From: Rhodoferax_B sp049316285 | Lineage (GTDB): Bacteria; Pseudomonadota; Gammaproteobacteria; Burkholderiales; Burkholderiaceae_C | Length of the DNA: 64,000 nucleotides | Direction: 5' to 3' | NCBI RefSeq assembly: GCF_049316285.1 | Contig: NZ_JBMOXA010000020.1 | Coordinates: forward strand, 1-64,000 | Shown: in pieces, positions 51,883 to 61,635 of the stretch | Layout of the letters: every line of letters starts with the position of its first letter | Numbering within the stretch: position 1 is the first letter of the stretch | Notes under the pieces: model-generated | Databases searched by the model: none | What the model was told of the DNA's origin: nothing | The model's input: only the letters and a program-made list of their open reading frames with translations | Made by a program: the position numbers and the translations under genes

Positions 51883-52785
51883 ATGAATTACCTGACGATT
51901 GAAGATGCGATTGGGAAAACTCCGCTGGTAGCGCTTCAGCGCATCGGAGCCGCTGCCAATAAAGAGAAAAACAACGTGGTTTTGGGCAAGCTGGAGGGCA
52001 ACAACCCGGCGGGCTCGGTGAAAGACCGACCGGCGTTGTCCATGATACGGCGCGCTGAAGAGCGCGGCGACATCAAGCCTGGCGATACCTTGATCGAAGC
52101 CACCTCGGGCAATACCGGCATTGCGCTGGCCATGGCCGCCGCGGTCAAGGGTTACCGCATGGTGTTGATCATGCCGGAGGACTTGTCGGTCGAACGTGCA
52201 CAGACCATGAAGGCGTTTGGCGCCGAGCTGATCCTCACCCCCAAGAGCGGTGGCATGGAGTACGCGCGTGATTTATCTGAGCAGATGCAGCGCGATGGCA
52301 AGGGCCGCGTGCTCGACCAGTTTGCCAACCCCGACAACCCGCGCATTCACTACGAGACCACCGGCCCAGAGATTTGGGCCGACACGGCGGGCCAGATCAC
52401 GCACTTTGTGAGCGCCATGGGAACCACCGGCACCATCACTGGCGTGGGGCGGTTCTTGAAGGAAAAAAACCCCAACATCCAGATCGTTGGCGCGCAGCCC
52501 ACCGAGGGTTCGCGTATCCCGGGCATACGCAAGTGGCCCGAAGAATACCTGCCGAAGATTTACGAGCCTTCGTTGGTCGACGAGATGGTCTACGTGACCC
52601 AGGACGATGCCGAAGACATGTGCCGCCGCCTGGCGCGCGAAGAGGGCATCTTTGGTGGCATTTCGGCTGCTGGCGCCTGCTGGGTGGCGCAGCAGATTGC
52701 CGAGCGCGAAAGCAATGCCACCATCGTGTTTGTGGTGTGTGACCGTGGCGACCGGTATTTGTCGACCGGCGTTTTCCCTGCGTGA
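51883..52785 (+). CDS. cysM: Cysteine synthase B
   Basis: PLP enzyme making cysteine from O-acetylserine and sulfide or thiosulfate. 300 residues. Lys47 in NPAGSVKDRP binds PLP; SGNTG around residue 75 holds the phosphate/substrate; the C-terminal CDRGDRYLSTGVF is the CysM signature, distinguishing it from CysK. Start ATG 51883. Its stop overlaps the tusA start, so the two are translationally coupled. Confidence 0.95.
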   Translation: MNYLTIEDAIGKTPLVALQRIGAAANKEKNNVVLGKLEGNNPAGSVKDRPALSMIRRAEERGDIKPGDTLIEATSGNTGIALAMAAAVKGYRMVLIMPEDLSVERAQTMKAFGAELILTPKSGGMEYARDLSEQMQRDGKGRVLDQFANPDNPRIHYETTGPEIWADTAGQITHFVSAMGTTGTITGVGRFLKEKNPNIQIVGAQPTEGSRIPGIRKWPEEYLPKIYEPSLVDEMVYVTQDDAEDMCRRLAREEGIFGGISAAGACWVAQQIAERESNATIVFVVCDRGDRYLSTGVFPA

Positions 52786-53021
52786 TGGCTGCCATGCACA
52801 TAGACCAGGAACTCGACACCCGTGGGCTGAACTGCCCCTTGCCGATTCTCAAGGCGAAGAAAGCCTTGTCCGGCATGCAAAGCGGCGAGTTGCTCAAGGT
52901 GGTGTCCACCGATGCGGGTTCGACACGCGATTTTCAGGCGTTTGCGCGGCAAACCGGCAATGAGCTGGTGCAACAGGAAACGCTGGGTACAGACTACATC
53001 CACGTGCTGCGCCGGCGCTAA
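52785..53021 (+). CDS. Sulfur-carrier protein TusA family
   Basis: 78-residue TusA-like sulfurtransferase that carries a persulfide for tRNA thiolation or other sulfur trafficking. Active-site Cys17 in the CPLPIL motif (the CPxP signature). Start ATG 52785 overlaps the cysM stop (TGATG); ATG 52794 is an alternative. Pairing with cysM fits sulfur metabolism. Confidence 0.9.
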   Translation: MAAMHIDQELDTRGLNCPLPILKAKKALSGMQSGELLKVVSTDAGSTRDFQAFARQTGNELVQQETLGTDYIHVLRRR

Positions 53022-53042
53022 ACCAAGCGACCCTTCAAAAAG

Positions 53043-53080
53043 AAAAGCCGCCGTGCGCTTTGAGCGCAACGGCGGCTTTT
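53043..53080. terminator. Bidirectional terminator between tusA and galU
   Basis: Stem AAAAGCCGCCGTGCGCT / AGCGCAACGGCGGCTTTT (one unpaired A) with a short TTG loop. A runs on one side and T runs on the other fit termination of both convergent genes. Confidence 0.88.
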
Positions 53081-53105
53081 CAGTTTTTACCCAGGAAAAC
53101 GAGGC

Positions 53106-54014
53106 TTAGCTCAAATCCAAAGTCTTGAGCTTTTCGCGGAAAGCCGCACCCACTTCAGGGTGCTGCAGCGCCAGTTCCACCGTGGCTTCCAGAAAGCCTT
53201 CTTTGCTGCCGCAGTCGTAACGTTTGCCTTCGTACTGGAAGGCATGCACGATTTCGGTCGACAGCAAGCCGGCGATACCGTCAGTCAGTTGGATTTCGCC
53301 ACCCGCGCCGCGTGGTTGGGCGCGAATCTGGTCGAACACACCAGGCGTGAGCACGTAACGACCGGCCACGCCCATGCGCGAGGGCGCGTTCTCGGGCGAT
53401 GGTTTTTCCACAATTTGGCTGACGCGCGTGAGGCGGCCATTTTCCACGCCGGAGACCACTTCTCCGGCGACGATGCCGTAACGCTTGACCTGGTCTTGTG
53501 GCACTTCCTGCACTGCCAGCAGCGAGGTGCCCCAGCGCGTGAAAGCGGCCGTCATCTGGGCCAACACCGCTTGACCACCCGTGGGGCCAATCATCAAATC
53601 ATCGGCCAGCAGAACCGCAAACGGTTCGTGGCCGACCAAGTGCTCGGCGCACAACACCGCGTGGCCCAGGCCCAGCGAACGTGGCTGGCGCACAAATGAG
53701 CAGTTCATGTCGTCCGGGTGTACCGAACGCACGAGGTTCAGCAACTCGCGTTTGCCATTGGCTTCGAGTTCGTTTTCCAGTTCGTAGGCGGTGTCGAAGT
53801 GGTCTTCGATGGCGCGCTTGTTGCGGCCGGTGACGAAGATCATGTGCCGAATGCCGGCCGCATACGCTTCTTCGACTGCGTACTGGATGAGGGGCTTATC
53901 CACAATCGGCAACATTTCCTTCGGTTGCGCCTTGGTGGCGGGGAGGAACCGTGTTCCTAGCCCGGCGACCGGGAAAACGGCTTTCTTGACGACTTTGTGT
54001 GGATTTGTAGCCAT
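53106..54014 (-). CDS. galU: UTP-glucose-1-phosphate uridylyltransferase
   Basis: Makes UDP-glucose for envelope polysaccharides. 302 residues with nucleotide loop GLGTRFLPATKAQPKEMLPI, the VEEAYAAGI segment, and VLLADDLMIGP; usual GalU length. Start ATG 54014. Monocistronic: convergent with tusA and 119 bp from valS. Confidence 0.96.
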   Translation of the reverse strand: MATNPHKVVKKAVFPVAGLGTRFLPATKAQPKEMLPIVDKPLIQYAVEEAYAAGIRHMIFVTGRNKRAIEDHFDTAYELENELEANGKRELLNLVRSVHPDDMNCSFVRQPRSLGLGHAVLCAEHLVGHEPFAVLLADDLMIGPTGGQAVLAQMTAAFTRWGTSLLAVQEVPQDQVKRYGIVAGEVVSGVENGRLTRVSQIVEKPSPENAPSRMGVAGRYVLTPGVFDQIRAQPRGAGGEIQLTDGIAGLLSTEIVHAFQYEGKRYDCGSKEGFLEATVELALQHPEVGAAFREKLKTLDLS

Positions 54015-54133
54015 AGATCAATAGTTCAGAGTTGCTAAGAAATGGATGAACAGGCGGAGGCCACTCAGCCCATTAGCTGGTCCTAGTATTGCCCCCCTGG
54101 TGACATGCTAACGGTTGTGTTAACCGCCGTCCA

Positions 54134-57001
54134 TCAGCCAAGTCTTACAAGTTGTTCCTGAATGCGTACCAACGTGGTGCCGAAATCGGCCACGCGCTGG
54201 CGTTCCTGGGCGATCACGGCGGGCGGCGCCTTGGCCACAAAAGCTTCGTTGCCTAGCTTCACATTCGCACGGCTGATTTCGTTTTCCAGGCGGGCGATTT
54301 CCTTCGACAAACGCGCTTTTTCGGCGGCCACATCGACCTCCATGTACAGGCACATACGTGTGGCGCCAGACACCACGGTGGGGGCCGCCTGGGCGGCGGC
54401 TTGCCAGCTGGCTTCGTCGGCAAACAGCTTGACTTCGCTGAGCTTGGCAAGTGACTTGAGCACCGGCGCCACCTCGGCCATAAAGGCGTCGTCGCCCAGG
54501 GCGTACAGCGGCAGGCGCGTGGCGGGCGAGACGTTCATCTCGCCGCGCAGGTTGCGGCAGGCGTCGACCAGGGCCTTGAGCTTGGCGACATGGGCCAGCG
54601 CGGCCGGGTCGATCTTCTCGGGCTGGCTTTGTGGGTAGGGCGCAATGCTCACCGAATCACCGCCGATACCGGCCACTGGCGCCACCTTTTGCCACAGGGC
54701 TTCGGTGATGAAGGGAATCACCGGATGGGCCAGGCGCAGAATAGCTTCCAGCGTGCGGATCAGCGTGCGGCGCGTGGCGCGTTGCTGGGCTTCAGAGCCG
54801 GTCTGGATCTGCACCTTGGCGATCTCCAGGTACCAGTCGCAGAACTCGTTCCAGACAAAGTCGTAAAGTGTGTTGGCCACGTTGTCGAGGCGGTACTCGG
54901 CAAAACCTTTGGCCACATCGGCTTCGACTTGTTGCAGCACCGAGCTGATCCAGCGGTCGGCCAGGCTGAATTGCATGTAGCCATGGGCGCTGCCGCCGGG
55001 TTGGCAATCGGCCTTGCTGTGCTCTTTCAAGCCGCAGTCCTGGCCTTCGCAATTCATCAAAACAAAGCGTGTGGCGTTCCACAGCTTGTTACAAAAATTC
55101 CGGTAGCCCTCGCAGCGTTTGCTGTCGAAATTGATGCTTCGGCCCAACGTAGCGAGCGATGCAAAGGTAAAACGCAGCGCATCGGCGCCAAAGGCTGGAA
55201 TGCCTGTGGGGAATTCTTTTTCGGTGTTTTTGCGCACCGTGGGCGCGGTTTCCGGCTTGCGCAGGCCGACCACCCGCTTGTCGAGCAGCGGCTGCAGGGC
55301 AATGCCGTCGATCAAATCGACCGGATCGAGCACGTTGCCTTCGCTCTTGCTCATCTTCTTGCCTTGGGCATCGAGCACCAGGCCGTGGATGTAGACGTGC
55401 TTGAACGGCACGCGGCCGGTGAAGTGTGTGGTCATCATGATCATCCGGGCGACCCAGAAGAAGATGATGTCGTAGCCCGTCACCAGGACCGAAGAGGGCA
55501 GGTACAGGTCGTAGTCCTGCGTCTTTTCGGGCCAGCCCATGGTCGAGAAAGGCACGAGCGCGGACGAGTACCAGGTGTCTAGCACGTCTTCGTCGCGGCG
55601 CAGGGTCTTGCCCGGCGCCTTGGCTTGGGCTTCGGCTTCGTTGCGCGCCACGATGACGTTGCCGTCCTCGTCGTACCAGGCCGGGATCTGGTGGCCCCAC
55701 CAGAGTTGGCGGCTGATACACCAATCCTGGATGTTGTTCATCCACTGGTTGTAGGTGTTGACCCAGTTCTCGGGCACAAACTGCACCTCGCCGCTGGCCA
55801 CGGCATCAATCGCCTTGGTGGCGATGCTTTTGCCCGTGGGGTCTTGGTCGCTGACCTTGGTCATGGCCACAAACCATTGGTCGGTCAGCATGGGCTCGAT
55901 CACCTGGCCGGTGCGGGTGCAGCGCGGCACCATGAGTTTGTGTTTCTTGGTTTCGACCAGCAGGCCCAGCGCGTCCAGATCGGCGACGATCTTCTTGCGC
56001 GCCACAAAGCGGTCCAGGCCTTGGTAGACGGCCGGGGCCTGGTCGTTGATCTTGGCATCCAGGGTCAACACACACAGCATGGGCAGCTTGTGGCGCTGGC
56101 CCACCTGGTAGTCGTTCTGGTCGTGTGCGGGGGTGACCTTCACCACGCCGGTGCCAAACTCCTTGTCGACATAGTCGTCGGCAATCACGGGGATGGTGCG
56201 GTCACACAGCGGCAGCGTGACCATCTGGCCGATCAGGTGTTTGTAGCGCTCGTCTTCGGGGTGCACCATCACGGCCACGTCGCCGAGCATGGTCTCGGGA
56301 CGGGTGGTGGCCACGGTCAGCGAGCCCGAGCCGTCGGCCAGCGGGTAACGAATGTGCCACAACGAGCCGTCTTCCTCTTCGCTCTCCACTTCGAGGTCGC
56401 TCACCGCGCTTTGCAGAATCGGGTCCCAGTTGACCAGGCGCTTGCCACGGTAGATCAGGCCCTGCTCGTACAGGCGCACAAAGGTTTCGGTCACCGTTTT
56501 GGACAGTTTGTCGTCCATGGTGAAGTACTCGCGGCTCCAGTCCACGCTGGCGCCCATGCGGCGCATCTGGCTGGTGATGGTGTTGCCGCTTTGCTCTTTC
56601 CATTCCCATACCTTGGCGACGAAATTCTTGCGGCCCAGGTCGTGGCGGCTGACCTTTTGCTCTTGCAACTGGCGCTCCACCACGATTTGTGTGGCAATGC
56701 CGGCGTGGTCGGTGCCGGGCACCCAGGCGGTGTTGAAGCCGCGCATGCGGTGGTAACGCGTCAGGCTGTCCATCACCGTCTGGTTGAAGGCGTGGCCCAT
56801 GTGCAGCGTGCCGGTCACATTGGGTGGCGGCAACTGGATGGCAAACGCGGGTTGCTCGGCGTTGGGTTGCTGGCTGCCCCGGAAGCCGGCGACACCGTAG
56901 CCGCGCTTCTCCCACTCCGGCCCCCATTGCGCCTCGATGGCGGCGGGTTCAAAGGATTTGGACAGGCTTTCAAGGCCGGGCTGCTGTGGTGTATCGCTCA
57001 T
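54134..57001 (-). CDS. valS: Valyl-tRNA synthetase
   Basis: 955-residue class I aminoacyl-tRNA synthetase. HIGH motif as HMGH in PPNVTGTLHMGHAF near residue 65; KMSKS as GKKMSKSEGNVLDP; editing domain between them (GTGVVKVTPAHDQNDY); C-terminal coiled coil VDVAAEKARLSKEIARLENEIS. Full length. Start ATG 57001. A 119-bp gap to galU and 141 bp to the upstream VOC gene suggest independent expression. Confidence 0.98.
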   Translation of the reverse strand: MSDTPQQPGLESLSKSFEPAAIEAQWGPEWEKRGYGVAGFRGSQQPNAEQPAFAIQLPPPNVTGTLHMGHAFNQTVMDSLTRYHRMRGFNTAWVPGTDHAGIATQIVVERQLQEQKVSRHDLGRKNFVAKVWEWKEQSGNTITSQMRRMGASVDWSREYFTMDDKLSKTVTETFVRLYEQGLIYRGKRLVNWDPILQSAVSDLEVESEEEDGSLWHIRYPLADGSGSLTVATTRPETMLGDVAVMVHPEDERYKHLIGQMVTLPLCDRTIPVIADDYVDKEFGTGVVKVTPAHDQNDYQVGQRHKLPMLCVLTLDAKINDQAPAVYQGLDRFVARKKIVADLDALGLLVETKKHKLMVPRCTRTGQVIEPMLTDQWFVAMTKVSDQDPTGKSIATKAIDAVASGEVQFVPENWVNTYNQWMNNIQDWCISRQLWWGHQIPAWYDEDGNVIVARNEAEAQAKAPGKTLRRDEDVLDTWYSSALVPFSTMGWPEKTQDYDLYLPSSVLVTGYDIIFFWVARMIMMTTHFTGRVPFKHVYIHGLVLDAQGKKMSKSEGNVLDPVDLIDGIALQPLLDKRVVGLRKPETAPTVRKNTEKEFPTGIPAFGADALRFTFASLATLGRSINFDSKRCEGYRNFCNKLWNATRFVLMNCEGQDCGLKEHSKADCQPGGSAHGYMQFSLADRWISSVLQQVEADVAKGFAEYRLDNVANTLYDFVWNEFCDWYLEIAKVQIQTGSEAQQRATRRTLIRTLEAILRLAHPVIPFITEALWQKVAPVAGIGGDSVSIAPYPQSQPEKIDPAALAHVAKLKALVDACRNLRGEMNVSPATRLPLYALGDDAFMAEVAPVLKSLAKLSEVKLFADEASWQAAAQAAPTVVSGATRMCLYMEVDVAAEKARLSKEIARLENEISRANVKLGNEAFVAKAPPAVIAQERQRVADFGTTLVRIQEQLVRLG

Positions 57002-57142
57002 GGGGAACCCTGGAGAAATGAAAACGGCACCCCGTGTGGATGCCGTATGGATGTTGGGACAGGTTGAGGATGATTTTATCCCCAGCCTGCGCGCTCCTTG
57101 CGCGCGTGCTTGAGCGTTGATTTAAGCGCGTCTCAGCAGGGT

Positions 57143-57778
57143 TTAGGGTTTGGCCAGGTACTCCGGTCTGTCGTTCTGCTGCGGCTTGAGGCTGCCCGCG
57201 GTCTGGCCCGCAGCCCGCTCGGCACGCCACTGCGCCTTGCGCGCCGTCCATGCGTCCAGCCGCTCGCGCGCCACCAGGCTGTCTTTGTGCATCTGCACCG
57301 TGTCGGCCAGTTGGGCCGACAACTCCAGACGCACGCCGTTGGGGTCAAAGAAATAAATGCTCTTGAAGATATGGTGGTCGGTCACGCCCAGCACCTCAAT
57401 GCCTTCGGCCTGTAGCCGGGTTTTCATGTCTTCCAGCTCTTGCACCGTGTCCACACGAAACGCGATGTGCTGCACCCAGGCCGGGGTATTGGGCGAGGGC
57501 AGGGAGGCCACGTCGTCGCCCAGGTCGAAGAAGGCGATGAACGAGCCGTCGCGTAACTGGAAGAAGAAGTGGGTGTAGGGGCAGTACTCGCCGGTGCTGG
57601 GCACCACGTCGCTCTGGATGATGTGGTACAGGGGCAGGCCCAGTATGTCTTCATAGAAGTGGCGCGTTTCTTCCGCGTCACGCGCGCGGTAGGCCACGTG
57701 GTGCAACTGGTGGATGGCGGCGGGGGTGGGCAGGGTGGCTGGCAAGGTTTTCGCGACTGCAGAGAGGACGGCGGCCAT
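57143..57778 (-). CDS. VOC-family (glyoxalase/dioxygenase-like) protein
   Basis: 211-residue metal-binding vicinal oxygen chelate protein. HHVAYRARDAEETRHFYEDILG opens the first beta-alpha-beta-beta-beta module, WVQHIAFRVDTVQELEDMK the second; candidate metal ligands are the His of HHVAY, His of VQHIAF and Glu in FDPNGVRLELS. The last 45 residues are a charged tail. Start ATG 57778 with TTGGAGA. Substrate not predictable; family members include ring-cleavage dioxygenases and glyoxalases. Confidence 0.85.
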   Translation of the reverse strand: MAAVLSAVAKTLPATLPTPAAIHQLHHVAYRARDAEETRHFYEDILGLPLYHIIQSDVVPSTGEYCPYTHFFFQLRDGSFIAFFDLGDDVASLPSPNTPAWVQHIAFRVDTVQELEDMKTRLQAEGIEVLGVTDHHIFKSIYFFDPNGVRLELSAQLADTVQMHKDSLVARERLDAWTARKAQWRAERAAGQTAGSLKPQQNDRPEYLAKP

Positions 57779-57955
57779 GGCAAATCTCCAAATTTAGACA
57801 TTGGGTTGATTTACTAATGATAAATCAATTAACCATATCGTAATTCATCGAGACGGCCTAGGTCAATTGATAGCTGCCGCGTCATCTGTAAACGCCATCC
57901 CCTAAGATCGACCGATACCAGCGATACCACCGATACCAGACCTTTCACATTTCAT

Positions 57956-58729
57956 ATGCTGTTTCTCGTCTCCCCTGCCAAAGCACTTGACTACGACACG
58001 CCGATCGCCAAAGTGCCACACACCCAGCCGCAGTTTGTGGCCCAGTCGACTGAGCTGATCGCGCTGCTGAAAGCCCAATCGCCGCAACAAATCGCTTCGC
58101 TGATGCACCTGAGCGATGCCTTGTCTGCCTTGAACGTGGCGCGTTACCAGGCCTGGAGCCCCAAGTTCACCGCCAAGAACTCGCGCCAGGCCGCACTGGC
58201 GTTTGATGGCGATGTGTACGGTGGCCTGAACGCCCGCGCCATGCCCGAGCAAGACCTGGCCTGGGCGCAGGAGCATTTGTGCATCTTGAGCGGCCTGTAT
58301 GGCGTGCTGCGCCCGCTGGACTGGATGCAGCCCTATCGGCTGGAAATGGGCACCAAGCTGCCAAATGCCCACGGCAGCAACCTTTACAAGTTCTGGGGCA
58401 GCAGCATTGCCGAACACCTGAACACCCGCTTGCGCGCCGACGTGTCGCCGGTGGTGGTCAACCTGGCATCGCAGGAGTATTTCAAGGCGGTGGACCAGAA
58501 AGTGCTGAAGGCGCGTGTGGTCGAGTGTGTATTTGAAGAGTTCAAGAACGGTCAGTACAAAATCATCAGCTTCATGGCCAAGCGTGCGCGTGGCTTGATG
58601 GCGCGCTACGCCATCACCCACCGCCTCACGCTGCCCAAACAACTGGAGGCTTTTGACCTGGAAGGTTATGCTTTTGCTGCCGATGTTTCGCAACCGGACC
58701 GGCTGGTGTTCCGCCGCAAAGCGGCCTGA
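57956..58729 (+). CDS. yaaA: Peroxide stress protein YaaA (DUF328)
   Basis: 257 residues. Family features: LFLVSPAKALDYDTP at the N-terminus, ALAFDGDVYGGLNARAMPEQDL, ILSGLYGVLRPLDWMQPYRLEMGTKL, and a C-terminal FMAKRARGLMARYAI. In E. coli YaaA lowers free iron and DNA damage under peroxide stress. Start ATG 57956. 33 bp before the oxygenase gene, so possibly co-transcribed. Confidence 0.94.
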   Translation: MLFLVSPAKALDYDTPIAKVPHTQPQFVAQSTELIALLKAQSPQQIASLMHLSDALSALNVARYQAWSPKFTAKNSRQAALAFDGDVYGGLNARAMPEQDLAWAQEHLCILSGLYGVLRPLDWMQPYRLEMGTKLPNAHGSNLYKFWGSSIAEHLNTRLRADVSPVVVNLASQEYFKAVDQKVLKARVVECVFEEFKNGQYKIISFMAKRARGLMARYAITHRLTLPKQLEAFDLEGYAFAADVSQPDRLVFRRKAA

Positions 58730-58762
58730 CCCACAGCCCATCGCCAACTGCTCATTTCGCCC

Positions 58763-59635
58763 ATGACCCAAACGCCGTCCCAACCGTCCGCCCAAGCCAT
58801 CACGCCGCAGCTGCGCCAATGGATTGTTGACCAGGCGGAGAGCGGCTACACCGCTGCGGTGATCTTGCAGTCGATGCGCGATGCGGGCTGGACGGAAGAC
58901 GTGGCCATACTGGCGATGGAGTCCACGTTGACAGCGCATTTAAAGGGCAAAAAGGAAGAAGCCCAACTTGCGCCCGGTGTGCCCGTGCCCGAGCCCACCC
59001 TGCCCGAGGGCGGCCGCCTCATCGATGCCGGTGACCGCCAGGTGCAGGTGTTGTGCAGCATGCACAAGCCCCGTCTGCTGGTGCTGGGCAATGTATTGAG
59101 CGATGAGGAGTGCGAGGCGCTGATAGCCGCCGCCAACCCGCGCCTGAACCGCTCGCTCACCGTGGCACCCAAGACCGGCGGCGAAGAACTCAACGCCGAC
59201 CGCACCAGCGAAGGCATGTTCTTCAGCCGGGGTGAAAGCGACTTGATCACGCGCATAGAAGCGCGCATTGCCCGCATGCTCAACTGGCCGCTGGTCAACG
59301 GTGAAGGCCTGCAGGTGCTGCACTACGGGCCCGGCGCCGAATACAAGCCGCACTACGATTATTTCGACCCCGGCGAGCCCGGCACGCCCACCATACTGCG
59401 CCGTGGTGGCCAGCGTGTGGCCACGCTGGTGATGTATCTCAACACGCCCGAGCGGGGTGGCGACACGGTGTTTCCCGATGTGCATTTCAACGTGGCGCCG
59501 ATTCGTGGCAGCGCGGTGTTCTTCAGCTACGAACGCGCGCACCCGACCACGCGCACGCTGCACGGCGGTGCGCCGGTGATGGCCGGCGAAAAGTGGGTGG
59601 CCACCAAGTGGATGCGTGAGCGCGAGTTCATTTGA
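58763..59635 (+). CDS. 2-oxoglutarate/Fe(II) oxygenase, prolyl 4-hydroxylase type
   Basis: 290-residue dioxygenase. Fe ligands His and Asp in EYKPHYDYFDPGE and distal His in RTLHGGAPV; Lys in EKWVATKWMRE binds 2-oxoglutarate. The N-terminal 60 residues form a small helical domain (LRQWIVDQAESGYTAAVILQSMRDAGW) also seen in related bacterial prolyl hydroxylases. Start ATG 58763. Natural substrate unknown; bacterial homologues modify translation factors or pili. Confidence 0.9.
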   Translation: MTQTPSQPSAQAITPQLRQWIVDQAESGYTAAVILQSMRDAGWTEDVAILAMESTLTAHLKGKKEEAQLAPGVPVPEPTLPEGGRLIDAGDRQVQVLCSMHKPRLLVLGNVLSDEECEALIAAANPRLNRSLTVAPKTGGEELNADRTSEGMFFSRGESDLITRIEARIARMLNWPLVNGEGLQVLHYGPGAEYKPHYDYFDPGEPGTPTILRRGGQRVATLVMYLNTPERGGDTVFPDVHFNVAPIRGSAVFFSYERAHPTTRTLHGGAPVMAGEKWVATKWMREREFI

Positions 59636-59706
59636 TGAACGCATGTGCGCTTCAATGATTTAAGAAAAAAGTGCCCGCAGCGCTTGTTGAATCTGCGGAA
59701 CCAGCT

Positions 59707-60609
59707 ATGAAAATTAAAGCGAACGGCATCGACATCGAAGTCGAGGACTCCGGCCCCGCGCAGGCTGGCGCGCCCGCGCGCCCGGCGCTGCTGCTGATCC
59801 ACGGCCTGGGCATGCAGCTCATCGCTTGGCCACAACTGATGGTGCAACAGTTGGTGGCCGCAGGCTACCGCGTCATCCGTTTCGACAACCGCGACATCGG
59901 CCTGAGCCAACACTACGACCACCTGCGTGTGCCCAACCTGATGTGGACCGCCACACGCCTGCGCCTGGGATTCCCGGTGTTGCCGCCCTACAGCCTGAGC
60001 GATATGGCGCAGGACACCCTGGGTGTGCTCGACGCGCTGGGTGTGCAGCGCGCGCATGTGCTCGGTGTCAGCATGGGCGGCATGATCGCGCAGCGCCTGG
60101 CGCTGGCCGCGCCCGAGCGCCTGCTCAGCCTGACCAGCATGATGAGCAGCAGCGGCGCGCGCCATCTGCCGCTGCCACGTCCCGAGGTGCTGCGCGTGGT
60201 GATGCAGCCTGCGCCCGCCAGCCGCGAAGCACAAATCGAACAAACCGTGCGGGTGGTGCAAGCCATTGCGGGCAAGGTCTATCCCGTGCCCGAAAGCGTG
60301 ATCCGTGAGCGCGCTGCCCGCGCGATTGACCGCAGCCACCACCCCGACGGCATGCGCCGCCAACTGGTGGCCGTGGGCTGCGACTTTGCGCGCGCACGTG
60401 CGCTGCCACGCATCACCGTGCCTACGCTGGTGGTGCACGGTAACCAGGATGGCATGGTGCCACTGCCCGGGGGCCAGGACACGGCCAAACGTATTCCGGG
60501 TGCGCGCTTTGTGCTGATAGACGGCATGGGCCACGACCTGCCCGACCCCGTGGTGCCGCTGGTGCTCAACGCCGTGTTGCCGCATTTGGCCGCACACAAT
60601 GCAACCTAA
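59707..60609 (+). CDS. Alpha/beta hydrolase 1
   Basis: 300-residue hydrolase of the esterase/epoxide-hydrolase fold. Nucleophile Ser in GVSMGGM, oxyanion region LLLIHGLGMQLIAW, acid Asp in VHGNQDGMVPL and His in GMGHDLPDP. Start ATG 59707 begins the conserved MKIKANGIDIEVEDSG; an upstream in-frame GTG is less likely. 16 bp before queF in the same direction. Confidence 0.9.
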   Translation: MKIKANGIDIEVEDSGPAQAGAPARPALLLIHGLGMQLIAWPQLMVQQLVAAGYRVIRFDNRDIGLSQHYDHLRVPNLMWTATRLRLGFPVLPPYSLSDMAQDTLGVLDALGVQRAHVLGVSMGGMIAQRLALAAPERLLSLTSMMSSSGARHLPLPRPEVLRVVMQPAPASREAQIEQTVRVVQAIAGKVYPVPESVIRERAARAIDRSHHPDGMRRQLVAVGCDFARARALPRITVPTLVVHGNQDGMVPLPGGQDTAKRIPGARFVLIDGMGHDLPDPVVPLVLNAVLPHLAAHNAT

Positions 60610-60625
60610 TTTTTTGAGACCACCT

Positions 60626-61483
60626 ATGAATACCCCCGAACAATCCCAGCTCGGCAAAAACTCCGCCTACATCGACCAGTACGACGCCTCGCTGCTGTTT
60701 CCCATTCCGCGTGCCACCAAGCGTGCCGAAATCGGCATAGCCGATGAAGGCAAGGGCAGCGTGCCGTTTTTCGGCGCCGATCTGTGGAGCGCGTTTGAAC
60801 TCAGCTGGTTGAACACCAAGGGCAAGCCGCAGGTCGCGCTGGCGCACTTCACCGTGCCTTGTGAAACGCCCAACATCGTCGAGAGCAAGTCGTTCAAGCT
60901 TTACCTCAACAGCTTTAACAACACCCGTTTTGCCGACGCCAGCGCGGTGCGCGACCGCCTGCGCAGCGACATCAGCGAAGCCGTGTGGCGCGGCAGCGAC
61001 CGCCCCTCCACCGTGGGTGTGCGCCTGGTGCTGCCCGAAGAGTTCGACCGCGAACCCGTGCATGAAATCGACGGCCTGAGCCTAGACCGACTCGACCTCG
61101 AATGCACGCACTACAGCCCCGCACCCGAGTTGCTGACAGCCGCTTTTGATGAAGCCCCTGTGAGCGAAGTGCTGACCAGTAACTTGCTCAAGAGCAACTG
61201 CCTGGTCACCGGCCAGCCCGACTGGGGCACGGTGCAGATCAGCTACAGCGGCCCGCAGATCGACCAAGCTGGGCTGCTGCAATACATCGTGAGCTTTCGC
61301 AACCACAACGAGTTTCACGAGCAGTGTGTGGAGCGCATCTTCATGGAGGTGTGGCGCCGCTGCAAACCCATCAAGCTCACGGTCTACGCACGTTACACGC
61401 GGCGCGGCGGGCTAGACATCAACCCGTTCCGCACCAGCCACCCGAGTGCGCTGCCGCCCAACATCCGCACCGCGCGGCAGTAA
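60626..61483 (+). CDS. queF: NADPH-dependent 7-cyano-7-deazaguanine reductase QueF (long form)
   Basis: Reduces preQ0 to preQ1 in queuosine synthesis. 285 residues, double T-fold form. Catalytic Cys192 in LKSNCLVTGQPDWG, conserved VESKSFKLYLNSFN substrate segment, and SFRNHNEFHEQC near 230. Start ATG 60626. Followed by a hairpin at 61507. Confidence 0.96.
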   Translation: MNTPEQSQLGKNSAYIDQYDASLLFPIPRATKRAEIGIADEGKGSVPFFGADLWSAFELSWLNTKGKPQVALAHFTVPCETPNIVESKSFKLYLNSFNNTRFADASAVRDRLRSDISEAVWRGSDRPSTVGVRLVLPEEFDREPVHEIDGLSLDRLDLECTHYSPAPELLTAAFDEAPVSEVLTSNLLKSNCLVTGQPDWGTVQISYSGPQIDQAGLLQYIVSFRNHNEFHEQCVERIFMEVWRRCKPIKLTVYARYTRRGGLDINPFRTSHPSALPPNIRTARQ

Positions 61484-61506
61484 GCCCCAGCCCAGCCAAG
61501 CCAGCC

Positions 61507-61533
61507 AAATGCCCCTGCAAACCAGGGGCGTTT
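61507..61533 (+). terminator. Probable terminator after queF
   Basis: Stem GCCCCTG / CAGGGGC with a CAAAC loop, flanked by AAAT on the left and GTTT on the right. T-run is short, so termination may be partial. Confidence 0.6.
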
Positions 61534-61635
61534 GGGTCTGGCGACGCTTGACCTTCCCATGGGGTAAAGCATGAAGATGACACCATCGTTCAATAAGCTG
61601 TTCGACACGTGTTCGCAACTTCAGGATTCAAACCC

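Noticed and set aside
54590..57067. Long plus-strand frames across valS
   Set aside because: Antisense shadows of valyl-tRNA synthetase with His/Val-rich composition and no recognisable domain.
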